Origin: CBDESN01 sp965242495 | GTDB taxonomy: Bacteria; Pseudomonadota; Alphaproteobacteria; MPNO01 | NCBI GenBank assembly: GCA_965242495.1 | Contig: OZ251446.1 | Coordinates: 2,294,001 to 2,358,000 of the forward strand | Direction: 5' to 3' | DNA length: 64,000 nucleotides | Part shown: piece after piece, positions 26,096 through 34,131 of the stretch | How the letters are laid out: each line of letters begins with the position of its first letter | Numbering within the stretch: the stretch's first letter is position 1 | Program-made: the position numbers and the translations under genes | Notes under the pieces: model-generated | Seen by the model: only the letters and a program-made list of their open reading frames with translations | Database searches by the model: none | Told to the model about the DNA's origin: nothing

Positions 26096-26541
26096 CCGAT
26101 ATCGGGTTCTACCATCTGACGCGGAGCCCGCTGGAGCGCGCCCTGCCGAGGCTGCTCGAGAAGGTCCGGGCGAGCGGCGCCCGCGCGGTCGTGATGGCGG
26201 GTTCGGACGAGCGCGTCGAAGCCCTGGACGCGGCCCTGTGGACCTACGATCCGGGGTCGTTCCTGCCGCACGGCACGGCGAAGGACGGCGCGCCCGAGGA
26301 ACAGCCGATATGGCTCACGATCGAGGACGCAAACCCCAACGGGGCGACTGTGCTGGTGCTCACGGACGGCGCGGCGTCGGCGAATATCGGCGCCTTCGCG
26401 CGCTGCCTGGACATGTTCGACGGCAGGGACGCGGCGGCCGTCGGCGGCGCGCGCGACCGCTGGCGCGCCTGTCGCGAGGCGGGGCATCGCCTGACCTATT
26501 GGCAGCAGACCGAGCAGGGCGGCTGGCGCAAGCGCGAGTGA
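26092..26541 (+). CDS. holC: DNA polymerase III chi subunit
   Basis: 149 aa. It starts MTDIGFYHLTRSPLERALPR and matches the chi pattern, with DAALWTYDPGSFLPHG, PIWLTIED and a C-terminal RLTYWQQTEQGGW. Chi links the clamp loader to SSB. It is translationally coupled to pepA through an ATGA overlap, the usual alphaproteobacterial neighbourhood (pepA-holC-ndk). Confidence 0.9.
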   Translation: MTDIGFYHLTRSPLERALPRLLEKVRASGARAVVMAGSDERVEALDAALWTYDPGSFLPHGTAKDGAPEEQPIWLTIEDANPNGATVLVLTDGAASANIGAFARCLDMFDGRDAAAVGGARDRWRACREAGHRLTYWQQTEQGGWRKRE

Positions 26542-26616
26542 CGGCAGGCCGCGGTTGCCGCGGCGCGGACATGGCGATATAAGGCCGCGCATCTCGGACT
26601 CAGAGCGGAGTGGGCG

Positions 26617-27039
26617 ATGGCGGTCGAGCGCACGCTGTCGATCATCAAACCCGACGCGACGCGGCGAAACCTGACCGGGCGGATCAACGAACGGCTGGAG
26701 GCGGCGGGTCTGCGGATCGTCGCGCAGCGCCGCCTGCGTCTGACGCGCGCCCAGGCGGAGCGGTTCTACGCCGTCCACGCCGAGCGCGCGTTCTACGACG
26801 ATCTGTGCGAGTTCATGGCCTCGGGTCCGGTGGTCGTCCAGGTGCTGGAGGGTGAGGATGCGGTAGCGCGGAACCGCGAGGTCATGGGCACCACCAACCC
26901 CGCCAACGCCGCGGAGGGAAGCATCCGCAAGACGTTCGGCGAATCGATCGAGGCGAACTCGGTGCACGGCTCCGACTCGATCGAGACCGCGCGCGCCGAG
27001 ATCCCGTTCTTCTTCTCGGCGCTGGACATCGTCGGCTGA
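26617..27039 (+). CDS. ndk: Nucleoside diphosphate kinase
   Basis: 140 aa, the usual length. It transfers the terminal phosphate of ATP to NDPs through a phospho-His. It opens MAVERTLSIIKPDATRRNL, with the catalytic His in SVHGSDS (about residue 117) and MGTTNPANAAEGSIRKTFG upstream. RBS cggag 6 nt before ATG. It lies 75 nt downstream of holC and ends head-to-tail with the convergent small cytochrome oxidase gene. Confidence 0.95.
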   Translation: MAVERTLSIIKPDATRRNLTGRINERLEAAGLRIVAQRRLRLTRAQAERFYAVHAERAFYDDLCEFMASGPVVVQVLEGEDAVARNREVMGTTNPANAAEGSIRKTFGESIEANSVHGSDSIETARAEIPFFFSALDIVG

Positions 27040-27043
27040 GCGC

Positions 27044-27172
27044 TTACAGCAGGAACAACGCCATCAGGCCGAGCGTCAGGACGACGCCGACGGCGGACGC
27101 CATGGTGAAACGGACGAACCCCTCCCAACCGGCTTGATGCCGCTGGTTTTCCCGGTCGATGTCGTAAGCCAT
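27044..27172 (-). CDS. aa3-type cytochrome c oxidase subunit IV (small bacterial type)
   Basis: 42 aa, a single membrane helix. The protein reads MAYDIDRENQRHQAGWEGFV, then RFTMASAVGVVLTLGLMALFLL. A soluble His/Trp head (HQAGWEGF) followed by one C-terminal helix is the pattern of the alphaproteobacterial aa3 subunit IV family (PF07835). RBS gaggagg upstream of ATG 27172. It stands alone here, away from other oxidase genes, which is common for this subunit. It ends 4 nt after the convergent ndk. Confidence 0.8.
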   Translation of the reverse strand: MAYDIDRENQRHQAGWEGFVRFTMASAVGVVLTLGLMALFLL

Positions 27173-27271
27173 CCTGACGGCCTCCTCTCCGACGCATCGC
27201 GTCCATCGTTGAACGAGGCGCCAGATATAACGCGCCCTCGCGCGAGCGGGAAGCGCCGGGCGTTCAACCGT

Positions 27272-27928
27272 TCAGCCGCCGCCGGGCGGGTTCATCAGCA
27301 CGCCGTCGCCCCACGGCGCGCCGTCGATCCGAACGCGCCCGTCGCGGACGGCGACCCGGCCTTCGGCGATCAGCCGAACGGCGAGCGGGTAGCAGAGATG
27401 CTCGGCCCCAAGCACCCGCGCCGCCAGCCGCCCGGCGTCGTCGTCGGCATGCACCGGCACCGCCGCCTGTACGACGATGGGCCCCCGGTCCATCTCGGGA
27501 CGCACGAAATGGACCGTGCATCCGGTGACGCGGACGCCATCGGCCAGGGCGCGGGCGTGGGTGTCGAGCCCGCGATAGGCGGGCAACAGCGACGGATGGA
27601 CGTTGATCAGCCGATCCGTCCAGCGGCGCACGAACCCGGCCGTCAACAGGCGCATGAAACCCGCCAGACAGACCAGCTCCGCGCGCGCGTCCCGTAATTG
27701 CCGGTCGAGCTCGACCTCGAAACGCTCGCGGTCCGGATAGCTCCGGCGGTCCAACGCCACGGCCTCGATCTTCGCGCGCCGGGCGCGGGCGAGCCCCGCC
27801 GCGGCGCCCGTGTCGGAAACGACGCGGACGATCTCGGCCGGGAAATCGGGGGCGGCGCAGGCGTCGATCAGCGCCTGCAGGTTGGTTCCCCGGCCCGATA
27901 TCAGAACCGCGACCCTCAGCGGGGCCAC
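27272..27928 (-). CDS. purN: Phosphoribosylglycinamide formyltransferase
   Basis: 218 aa, 10-formyl-THF-dependent GAR transformylase of purine synthesis. It begins VAPLRVAVLISGRGTNLQAL and has LVCLAGFMRLL, then INVHPSLLPAYRGLDTHARA with the catalytic Asn/His, and GCTVHFVRPEMDRGPIV with the catalytic Asp. GTG 27928 is the likely start, 13 nt inside purM. The C-terminus is complete. Confidence 0.93.
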   Translation of the reverse strand: MAPLRVAVLISGRGTNLQALIDACAAPDFPAEIVRVVSDTGAAAGLARARRAKIEAVALDRRSYPDRERFEVELDRQLRDARAELVCLAGFMRLLTAGFVRRWTDRLINVHPSLLPAYRGLDTHARALADGVRVTGCTVHFVRPEMDRGPIVVQAAVPVHADDDAGRLAARVLGAEHLCYPLAVRLIAEGRVAVRDGRVRIDGAPWGDGVLMNPPGGG

Positions 27929-28947
27929 GCCGATTCGGTCCCATCGATCGTCACCGGCGGCAGCCCGGGGGTGCGCGCGGCGATTACGCCGATGCGGAAC
28001 GTCGTCTCGCCGGCGGCGGCGAATATCCGTTCGGCCTCGACCGCATCGGCGGGCCGCGCGACGGCGATCATGCCGAGGCCGCAGTTGAAGGTCCGGCTCA
28101 TCTCGGCCGGGGCCGCGCCTGCGGCCTCCATCAGCCAAGCGAACACGTCGGGCAGCGGCCAGGCGCGGGCGTCGAGCTCGGCCGCGAGCCCTGCGGGCAG
28201 TGTCCGCGCCAGGTTGTCGACGATGCCGCCGCCGGTGACGTGGGCGAGACCGCCGATGCGGCCGGCGCGATGCGCCGCCAGGGCCGCCCGCACATAGATG
28301 CGGCTGGGCGCCAGCAGCGCCGCGCCGAGAGCAGCGTCGGCGAAGGGCGCCGGATCGCGATAGCCGAGGCCGCATCGCTCGACCACCCGGCGCACCAGCG
28401 AGAAGCCGTTGGCGTGGAGGCCGTTCGAGGCCAGCCCCAGAACGACGTCGCCCTCGGCGATGGTCTCGCCGGTGAGCAGCTGGCCCCGCTCGGCCGCCCC
28501 GACCGCGAATCCGGCGAGATCGTAGTCGCGGTCCCGATAGAGGCCCGGCAGTTCGGCGGTCTCGCCGCCGATCAGGGCGCAGCCGGCGGCGCGGCAACCT
28601 TGGGCGATGCCGGCGACGACCTCGGCGGCGAGCGCGGCGTCGAGACGCCCGGTGGCGAAGTAGTCGAGGAAGAATAGCGGTTCGGCGCCCTGGACAACGA
28701 CGTCGTTGACGCACATCGCGACCAGATCGACGCCGATTGAGTCGCGCATCCCGGCCGCGTTCGCGACCATCAGCTTGGTGCCGACGCCATCGGCGGCAGC
28801 CACCAGGACGGGATCGACGAAGCCGGCCGCGGCCGGATCGAACAGCGCGGCGAAGCCGCCGAGGCCGCCGGTCGCGCCGGGCCGGCGGGTCGCGGCCGCG
28901 TGCGGCTCAATCGCGCGGACGAACGCCGCTCCGGCATCGATATCCAC
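27916..28947 (-). CDS. purM: Phosphoribosylformylglycinamidine cyclo-ligase
   Basis: 343 aa from GTG 28947. AIR synthetase, ATP-dependent ring closure in purine synthesis. Motifs are VLVAAADGVGTKLMVA, DSIGVDLVAMCVNDVVVQGAEPLFFLDY, GCALIGGETAELPGLY, GLASNGLHANGFSLVR and GLAHVTGGGIVDNLAR. Homologs usually have about ten more residues ending in AGVDIDAG. Here the same frame upstream encodes INGITYRSAGV with no ATG, GTG or TTG before a stop, so the true start may be ATT at 28977. Cotranscribed with purN. Confidence 0.93.
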   Translation of the reverse strand: MDIDAGAAFVRAIEPHAAATRRPGATGGLGGFAALFDPAAAGFVDPVLVAAADGVGTKLMVANAAGMRDSIGVDLVAMCVNDVVVQGAEPLFFLDYFATGRLDAALAAEVVAGIAQGCRAAGCALIGGETAELPGLYRDRDYDLAGFAVGAAERGQLLTGETIAEGDVVLGLASNGLHANGFSLVRRVVERCGLGYRDPAPFADAALGAALLAPSRIYVRAALAAHRAGRIGGLAHVTGGGIVDNLARTLPAGLAAELDARAWPLPDVFAWLMEAAGAAPAEMSRTFNCGLGMIAVARPADAVEAERIFAAAGETTFRIGVIAARTPGLPPVTIDGTESAWPR

Positions 28948-29084
28948 ACCCGCCGATCTGTAGGTGATGCCGTTAATGACTGCCCCGCGGCAGGGAAGAT
29001 GCTAGATTGCCGACCCGCGTCCGGATCCTGGAGTTCCGGCCCGTCGCGCCGAGAATAGACCATTGACGGCGGATTTCAATGACC

Positions 29085-29301
29085 TGTCCTGGTTCACTAC
29101 ATATGAGACACCGGGTGGGCCTCCGGGATCGGCGCGTCAAGCCGCTTCGCGGCTCCTTCGCTACGCTCCGGCCCTTCGGGTGACCCGCCGATCCCGGAGG
29201 CTCCGAGGGCATCCATGGCCGTAAGCAGGCTTCCGGCCATGGAACGACCGGATATCGACTGGCGCGATGGGCGCCGTCTCACATGTGTCTGGACCTGGAC
29301 A
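29085..29301. mobile_element. 217-bp MITE-like element inserted at the DUF2066 start codon
   Basis: Imperfect terminal inverted repeats of about 25 bp begin TGTCCTGGTTCACTAC at 29085 and (reverse strand) TGTCCAGGTCCAGACAC from 29301, sharing TATGAGAC/TGTGAGAC at the inner end. The 5-bp direct repeat TGACC flanks it (29080-29084 and 29302-29306). Inside are a perfect 16-bp inverted repeat (29119-29134 with 29186-29201) and an 8-bp one (29213-29220 with 29235-29242). No transposase is encoded. It occupies most of the purM-DUF2066 gap; 28948-29079 holds only the divergent promoter region. Confidence 0.75.
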
Positions 29302-30419
29302 TGACCGAGCTCGGGCGCATCGCCAAGCTGACCGGCTTGGCTGCGATGGCGGCGGCGGCCTTCGTAGGCTCGGCCGCATCGCCGCGCGCGGCCGCCCCGG
29401 CGGACGTCTTCACCATCGCCGGGGTCGCGGTGGACGCGACCGCGGACACCGCGGTGGCGGCGCGCGGGCTCGCACTCGCCGCCGGGCATCGGGCCGCCTA
29501 TCGCCGTCTGGTCGCGCGGCTGGTTCCGCTGGCGCAGCAGGAAGCGGCGCGCGAAATCGGCGCCGGCGAGCTGGTGGCGTTGGTGCGCGACTTCGAGATC
29601 GAGGACGAGAAGACCTCGCCCGTCCGCTACCTCGCGACGCTCCGTTTCCGCTTCGACCGGCGGGGGGTGCGCAACCGCTTCAGGGCCGCGAAGATCGGCT
29701 TCGCCGAAACGCCGAGCAAGCCCCGGCTGGTGCTGCCGGTCTATCGCGTCGCCGGGGCGGATCTGCTGTGGGACGAACCCAACCCCTGGCGGGACTCATG
29801 GAACGCCCTGCCGGCTTCCGACGGGCTGGTGCCGCTCGTCCTCCCCGCTGGCGGCCTCGCCGACATCAACGACGTGAGCGCGACCCAGGCGGTGGACGGG
29901 CAGGAAGACCGGCTGCAAGCGATCACCGGCCGCTACGGCGCCGCCGGCGTAATCGTGATCCGGGCGCAGCGAGGCCGCGACGGAGGCGCGCCCGCCCTGC
30001 GGGTGATCACGACCCGCTTCGGCGCGGACGAGGGCGCGGGCGCGCAAACGCAGCGCTTCGCCGCCGCCGGTCGGGACGAATCCGCGTTGCTCGCCGCCGC
30101 CGCGGCCGCGACGATGCGCCGGATCGAGGAAGACTGGAAGGCGCGGAACCTGCTTCGTTTCGACCGCCGGGCGAGCGTCGTCGCCAAGGCGCCGCTGGCT
30201 GGGCTCGCGGACTGGGCGGCGCTGGATCGGAAGCTCTCCCGCGTCGCTCTGCTGTGGGCCAGCGAGCTGGTCGCGCTGACCCGTCGTCAGGCGACGGTCC
30301 GTCTGGGCTATTTCGGCGACGCGCGGCAGCTGCAGACGGCGCTCGGCCAGAACGACATCGTGCTGTCGCGGACGGGTTCCGGCTGGGCGCTTCGCCTGGC
30401 GGGGAACGGGTCGCGATGA
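29301..30419 (+). CDS. DUF2066 domain protein, exported
   Basis: 372 aa from ATG 29301. The N-terminus looks like a signal peptide (LTGLAAMAAAAFVGSAASPRAAA). The DUF2066 region follows: FTIAGVAVDATADTAVAARG, AYRRLVARLVPL, and RLVLPVYRVAGADLLWDEPN. Function unknown; the family is nearly always located between purM/N and a CDP-alcohol phosphatidyltransferase in Rhodospirillales-type genomes. Its start codon is a hybrid: A is the last base of the MITE-like insert and TG the first two bases of the duplicated target. Its stop overlaps the next gene's ATG. Confidence 0.8.
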   Translation: MTELGRIAKLTGLAAMAAAAFVGSAASPRAAAPADVFTIAGVAVDATADTAVAARGLALAAGHRAAYRRLVARLVPLAQQEAAREIGAGELVALVRDFEIEDEKTSPVRYLATLRFRFDRRGVRNRFRAAKIGFAETPSKPRLVLPVYRVAGADLLWDEPNPWRDSWNALPASDGLVPLVLPAGGLADINDVSATQAVDGQEDRLQAITGRYGAAGVIVIRAQRGRDGGAPALRVITTRFGADEGAGAQTQRFAAAGRDESALLAAAAAATMRRIEEDWKARNLLRFDRRASVVAKAPLAGLADWAALDRKLSRVALLWASELVALTRRQATVRLGYFGDARQLQTALGQNDIVLSRTGSGWALRLAGNGSR

Positions 30420-30961
30420 GCATCCCCAACATGATCTCGCTCGCCCGGCTTCTCGCCGCGCCGGGCGCGATCTATCTCATGCTGCACGCGGCCTATGACT
30501 GGGCGTTCTGGCTGTTCGTCGCCGCCGGCGCGTCGGACGCCGCCGACGGCTACATCGCCAAACGTATGGGGCAGGTCTCGCGCCTCGGCGCCTATCTCGA
30601 TCCGCTGGCGGACAAGGCGCTTCTCGCCGCCGTCTACCTGACGTTGGGATTCCAGGGGAAGATCGCCGATTTCGTCGTGATCCTGGTCGTGTTCCGCGAC
30701 GTCCTGATCGTCGGCGGCGCGCTGCTCCAGTTCCTGTTCCGCCATCAGGCGCAGATAAAGCCGATCTTCGTCAGCAAGCTGAACACCGCGGCGCAGATCC
30801 TGTTCGCGACGCTGGTCCTGGCGGAGGCGGGTTTCGAGCTGGAAGCGCGCCGGCTGGTGGAGTCGATGAGCTATCTCGTCGTCGCGACCACGGTGTCGTC
30901 GGGCATATGGTATCTGATGGCGTGGGGCCGACAGATGACCAGCATGGAGGACGCGCGATGA
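30416..30961 (+). CDS. CDP-alcohol phosphatidyltransferase family protein
   Basis: 181 aa integral membrane enzyme of phospholipid synthesis. The signature D-x2-DG-x2-A-(K/R)-x8-G-x3-D-x3-D is present in SDAADGYIAKRMGQVSRLG followed by AYLDPLADK. Several hydrophobic helices surround it. The start MSIPNMISLARLLAAPGAIY resembles cardiolipin synthase/PgsA-type members; the exact alcohol acceptor cannot be told. It overlaps both neighbours by ATGA (30416-30419, 30958-30961). Confidence 0.88.
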   Translation: MSIPNMISLARLLAAPGAIYLMLHAAYDWAFWLFVAAGASDAADGYIAKRMGQVSRLGAYLDPLADKALLAAVYLTLGFQGKIADFVVILVVFRDVLIVGGALLQFLFRHQAQIKPIFVSKLNTAAQILFATLVLAEAGFELEARRLVESMSYLVVATTVSSGIWYLMAWGRQMTSMEDAR

Positions 30962-32034
30962 GCCGGGAGGCCCGGCTCATATTCTGGTGCCTGGGTCTCG
31001 CGGCGTTCCTCGCGGTCCTCTATCTGCTGCGCGGCATTCTGCTGCCGTTCGTAGTCGGCATGGCCGTCGCCTATTTCCTCGACCCGGCGGCCGACCGGCT
31101 GGAGAAGTGGGGTCTGTCGCGCACGCTGGCCGCGACCGCCATCACCGCCGCCTTCCTGATCGCCGTCGTCGCGTTCGGGTTGCTGCTGATCCCGCTGCTG
31201 CAATCGCAGCTGTTCGATCTGGCGACGCGCCTGCCGCGCTATGTCGAGCTGTTGCGGGAAATCCTGGAGGATCTGTTGCCGCTGGCCGCGGCGAGCATGT
31301 CGGCGGACGATCTCGCCAGGCTACGCGGCGCTCTGGGAGGGCTCGCCGGAGGCGCCGCGACCTGGTTCGGGCAGATCCTGGCCGGGCTGTGGAGCAGCGG
31401 GCTGGCGCTGGTCAACCTGCTGTCGCTGCTGGTGATCACGCCGATCGTCGCCTTCTATCTGTTGCGCGACTGGGACCGGCTGGTCGGCGCGCTCGACCGC
31501 TGGCTGCCGCGCGCAAGCGCCGACACGGTGCGCGAGCTGGCGCAGTCGATCGACCAAAAACTGGCCGGATTCGTCCGCGGCCAGGCGCTGGTGTGCCTGA
31601 TGCTGGGCGCGTTCTACGGCGTCGCCCTCAGCTTGGCCGGCCTCGAGTTCGGCCTGATCGTCGGGCTCGGGACCGGGCTGATCTCGTTCGTCCCCTTCTT
31701 CGGCATGGCGGTCGGGCTGGTGGTGAGCGTGGGCCTCGCCTTCGCCCAGTTCGACCAATGGACGCCGGTCGCGGTAGTCGCCGGCATCTTCGTCGCCGGC
31801 CAGGTGATCGAGGGCAACTTCGTTACCCCGAAGCTGGTCGGCGACCGGGTTGGATTGCATCCGGTGTGGATGATCTTCGCGCTGCTCGCCGGGGGGGCGT
31901 CGTTCGGGTTTCTCGGCGTGATGCTCGCGGTGCCGGTCGCCGCGGCGCTCGGCGTGCTGGCCCGGTTCGCCCTGGCGAGCTATCTGGCGAGTTCGGCCTA
32001 TTCCGAACGCCGGAACGAGCCGGACTCGCCTTGA
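30958..32034 (+). CDS. AI-2E/PerM-family membrane protein
   Basis: 358 aa. Multi-helix membrane protein of the UPF0118/AI-2E exporter family: LYLLRGILLPFVVGMAVAYF at the N-terminus, LLSLLVITPIVAFYLLRDWD, QSIDQKLAGFVRGQALVC, FVPFFGMAVGLVVSV, and IEGNFVTPKLVGDRVGLHP near the C-terminus are family hallmarks. Transport substrate unknown; autoinducer export is not implied. Start ATG 30958 overlaps the previous stop, and its own TGA overlaps the TTG start of hdaA. Confidence 0.88.
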   Translation: MSREARLIFWCLGLAAFLAVLYLLRGILLPFVVGMAVAYFLDPAADRLEKWGLSRTLAATAITAAFLIAVVAFGLLLIPLLQSQLFDLATRLPRYVELLREILEDLLPLAAASMSADDLARLRGALGGLAGGAATWFGQILAGLWSSGLALVNLLSLLVITPIVAFYLLRDWDRLVGALDRWLPRASADTVRELAQSIDQKLAGFVRGQALVCLMLGAFYGVALSLAGLEFGLIVGLGTGLISFVPFFGMAVGLVVSVGLAFAQFDQWTPVAVVAGIFVAGQVIEGNFVTPKLVGDRVGLHPVWMIFALLAGGASFGFLGVMLAVPVAAALGVLARFALASYLASSAYSERRNEPDSP

Positions 32035-32720
32035 GCGCTTCCCGGCAGCTGCCGCTCGACCTCGGACACCGCCCCGCCTTCGGCCGCGAGGATTTTCTCG
32101 TCGCCGGGAGCAACGCCGCAGCGGTGGCGTGGATCGATCGCTGGCCCGACTGGCCGGCGACGGCGCTGGTCGTCCACGGTCCGCCGGGCAGCGGCAAGAC
32201 GCATCTGGCGACGGTGTGGCGAGCCCGCAGCGGCGCCGCGCCGCTGCCCGGGCGCGGCGCGGCCGATGCCGGTTCGGACTCACGGCGCGCCTGGATCCTG
32301 GACGGCGCCGACGAGCCGGCCGACGACGCGGCTCTCCTGCATACGCACGACCGGCTGGCCGGGGCCGGGGGGCATCTGCTGGTGACGGCGCGCGCCCCGC
32401 CCGCCCGCTGGCGCGGCCGGCTCCCGGATCTGACCTCGCGGCTCGCGGCTTCGCCCACCGTCGCGATAGGTCCGCCCGACGAGCCGTTGCTGGCCGCGGT
32501 CCTGGTCAAGCTGTTCGCCGACCGGCAGCTTCCGGTCGGCGCCGGGAGCCTGTCCTATCTGACCGCCCGCATGGAGCGATCGTTCGACGCCGCCCGCCGC
32601 ATCGTCGCCGCGGCCGACGCCGCGGCCCTGGCCGACCGCCGCGCGGTCTCGGCGCCGCTGCTGCGGCAAGTGCTGGCGAAGGTCGGGGCGAAAGGAGTGG
32701 AATCGGTCGACGAGACGTAA
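32031..32720 (+). CDS. hdaA: DnaA-related regulatory ATPase HdaA/Hda
   Basis: 229 aa. It starts at TTG 32031 (L/MSASRQLPLDLGHRPAFGRE), which overlaps the upstream stop as TTGA. QLPLDL near the N-terminus matches the clamp-binding motif of Hda. Walker A is GPPGSGKTHLATV, a Walker B-like stretch is AWILDGADE, and a lid region follows. Hda promotes hydrolysis of DnaA-ATP after initiation. Its location at the end of the DUF2066 cluster is the standard one. Confidence 0.88.
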   Translation: MSASRQLPLDLGHRPAFGREDFLVAGSNAAAVAWIDRWPDWPATALVVHGPPGSGKTHLATVWRARSGAAPLPGRGAADAGSDSRRAWILDGADEPADDAALLHTHDRLAGAGGHLLVTARAPPARWRGRLPDLTSRLAASPTVAIGPPDEPLLAAVLVKLFADRQLPVGAGSLSYLTARMERSFDAARRIVAAADAAALADRRAVSAPLLRQVLAKVGAKGVESVDET

Positions 32721-32806
32721 CGGGCGTCGAGACGGCGCATGGCGGCCGGGCCGTCCGTCCGTTCCCGGAGGCCGGCCTTCGCCGAAAGACCTTCCGGTCC
32801 GCGTTC

Positions 32807-33961
32807 CTATTCGTCCCGCCGCAGGACCCGCACCTTGCGCCCGTCCGCGGTCAGGGCCAGCTCGCCCCGCTTCAGAGCCAGCGCGTCCGCGCCGTACAGC
32901 TCGCGGCGCCAGCCATGCAGAGCCGGCACGTCGGCATCGTCGTCGCGGGCGATCGCCTCGACGTCGTCGGCCGAGGCGACCAGCTTCTGCGCCACCCGGT
33001 GCTCCTCGCATTTGAGCTTGAGCAGCACCTTCAACAGCTCGACGGCGGGCCCCGGCCGGCCGACGCCCGCATCGGCCGGCTCCGCCCGCGGCCAATCCCG
33101 CTCGGGCGAAGCGCGCGCCGCACGCACGATCTCGAGGACCCGTTCCGCCGTCCGGCCGCCCATGCGCTGATGCGACAGGCCGCGCAGCTTGAACAGCTCG
33201 TCCGGCGTCACGGGTTCATGGGCGGCGATCTCGGCAATCGTCTCGTCGCGGACGATCCGGTTGCGCGGCAGATTCCGGGTCTGCGCCTCCTCCTCGCGCC
33301 AAGCCGCCAGCGCGCGGAGGATCGCGAGATGGCGCGGGTTGCGCATCCGGGTCCTGATCCGGCGCCACGCTTCGCCCGGCTCCTGGCGATAGGTCGCGGG
33401 ATCGGTCAGCACCGCCATCTCCGCCGCGAGCCAGGTTTCGCGGCCGCTGCGGTCGAGCTCCTCGGCGAGCTTCTCGTAGACGACGCGGAGATGGATCACG
33501 TCCGACATCGCGTAGTCGAGCATCTTCCCGCTCAGCGGCCGGCGCGACCAGTCGGTGAAGCGCAGCGACTTGTCGATCCGCTTGCCGGCGAGCCGGGCCA
33601 CCAGCTTGTCGTAGCCGACCGAATCGCCGAAGCCGCACACCATGGCCGCGACCTGGGTGTCGAAGATCGGCGACGGCAGCCGGCCTCCCAGATGGTGGAA
33701 TATCTCCATGTCCTGCCGCGCGGCGTGGAATACCTTACGGGCGGGCGCGTCCGCCATCAGATCGAGCAACGGCGTCAGGTCGATCTCCGGGGCCAGGGCG
33801 TCGACGGCGACGGCCTCGCCGGCGCCCGCGATCTGCACCAGGCACAATACCGGCCAGTAGGTCTTGTCCCGCAGGAACTCGGTATCGACGGCCAGGAAGT
33901 CGGACCCGGCCTCGCGCCGGCAGAAGGCGGCGAGCGCGGCGGTGTCGGCGATCAAACGCAT
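32807..33961 (-). CDS. rnd: Ribonuclease D
   Basis: 384 aa 3'-5' exoribonuclease for tRNA 3' maturation. DEDDy motifs are visible: FLAVDTEFLRDKTYWP (Exo I), FHAARQDMEIFHHLGG (Exo II) and KMLDYAMSDVIHLRVVYEKL (Exo III with Tyr). An HRDC domain follows (HEPVTPDELFKLRGLSHQRMG). ATG 33961 (MRLIADTAALAAF) chosen over an upstream in-frame start at 34039. Divergent from aspS, the usual alphaproteobacterial pair. Confidence 0.94.
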   Translation of the reverse strand: MRLIADTAALAAFCRREAGSDFLAVDTEFLRDKTYWPVLCLVQIAGAGEAVAVDALAPEIDLTPLLDLMADAPARKVFHAARQDMEIFHHLGGRLPSPIFDTQVAAMVCGFGDSVGYDKLVARLAGKRIDKSLRFTDWSRRPLSGKMLDYAMSDVIHLRVVYEKLAEELDRSGRETWLAAEMAVLTDPATYRQEPGEAWRRIRTRMRNPRHLAILRALAAWREEEAQTRNLPRNRIVRDETIAEIAAHEPVTPDELFKLRGLSHQRMGGRTAERVLEIVRAARASPERDWPRAEPADAGVGRPGPAVELLKVLLKLKCEEHRVAQKLVASADDVEAIARDDDADVPALHGWRRELYGADALALKRGELALTADGRKVRVLRRDE

Positions 33962-34131
33962 GGAGCGCCCCTGTCGGCGATCGGGCGGAGGAAGACGCGC
34001 GGCGCGGACCAGGGTAGGGACGGCCGCGATTCTTGACAAGCCGGCGCCTTCATGCGCTGTTGCGTCCCGCCGCGCGGCGGCTCACGCTCCGGCGGATCGT
34101 CTCTCCACAATCCGACAGGATGGGCCGGCCG

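Noticed and set aside
32721..32806. Possible terminator between hdaA and rnd
   Set aside because: GGCCGG/CCGGCC arms exist but the loop is long and there is no U-tract.
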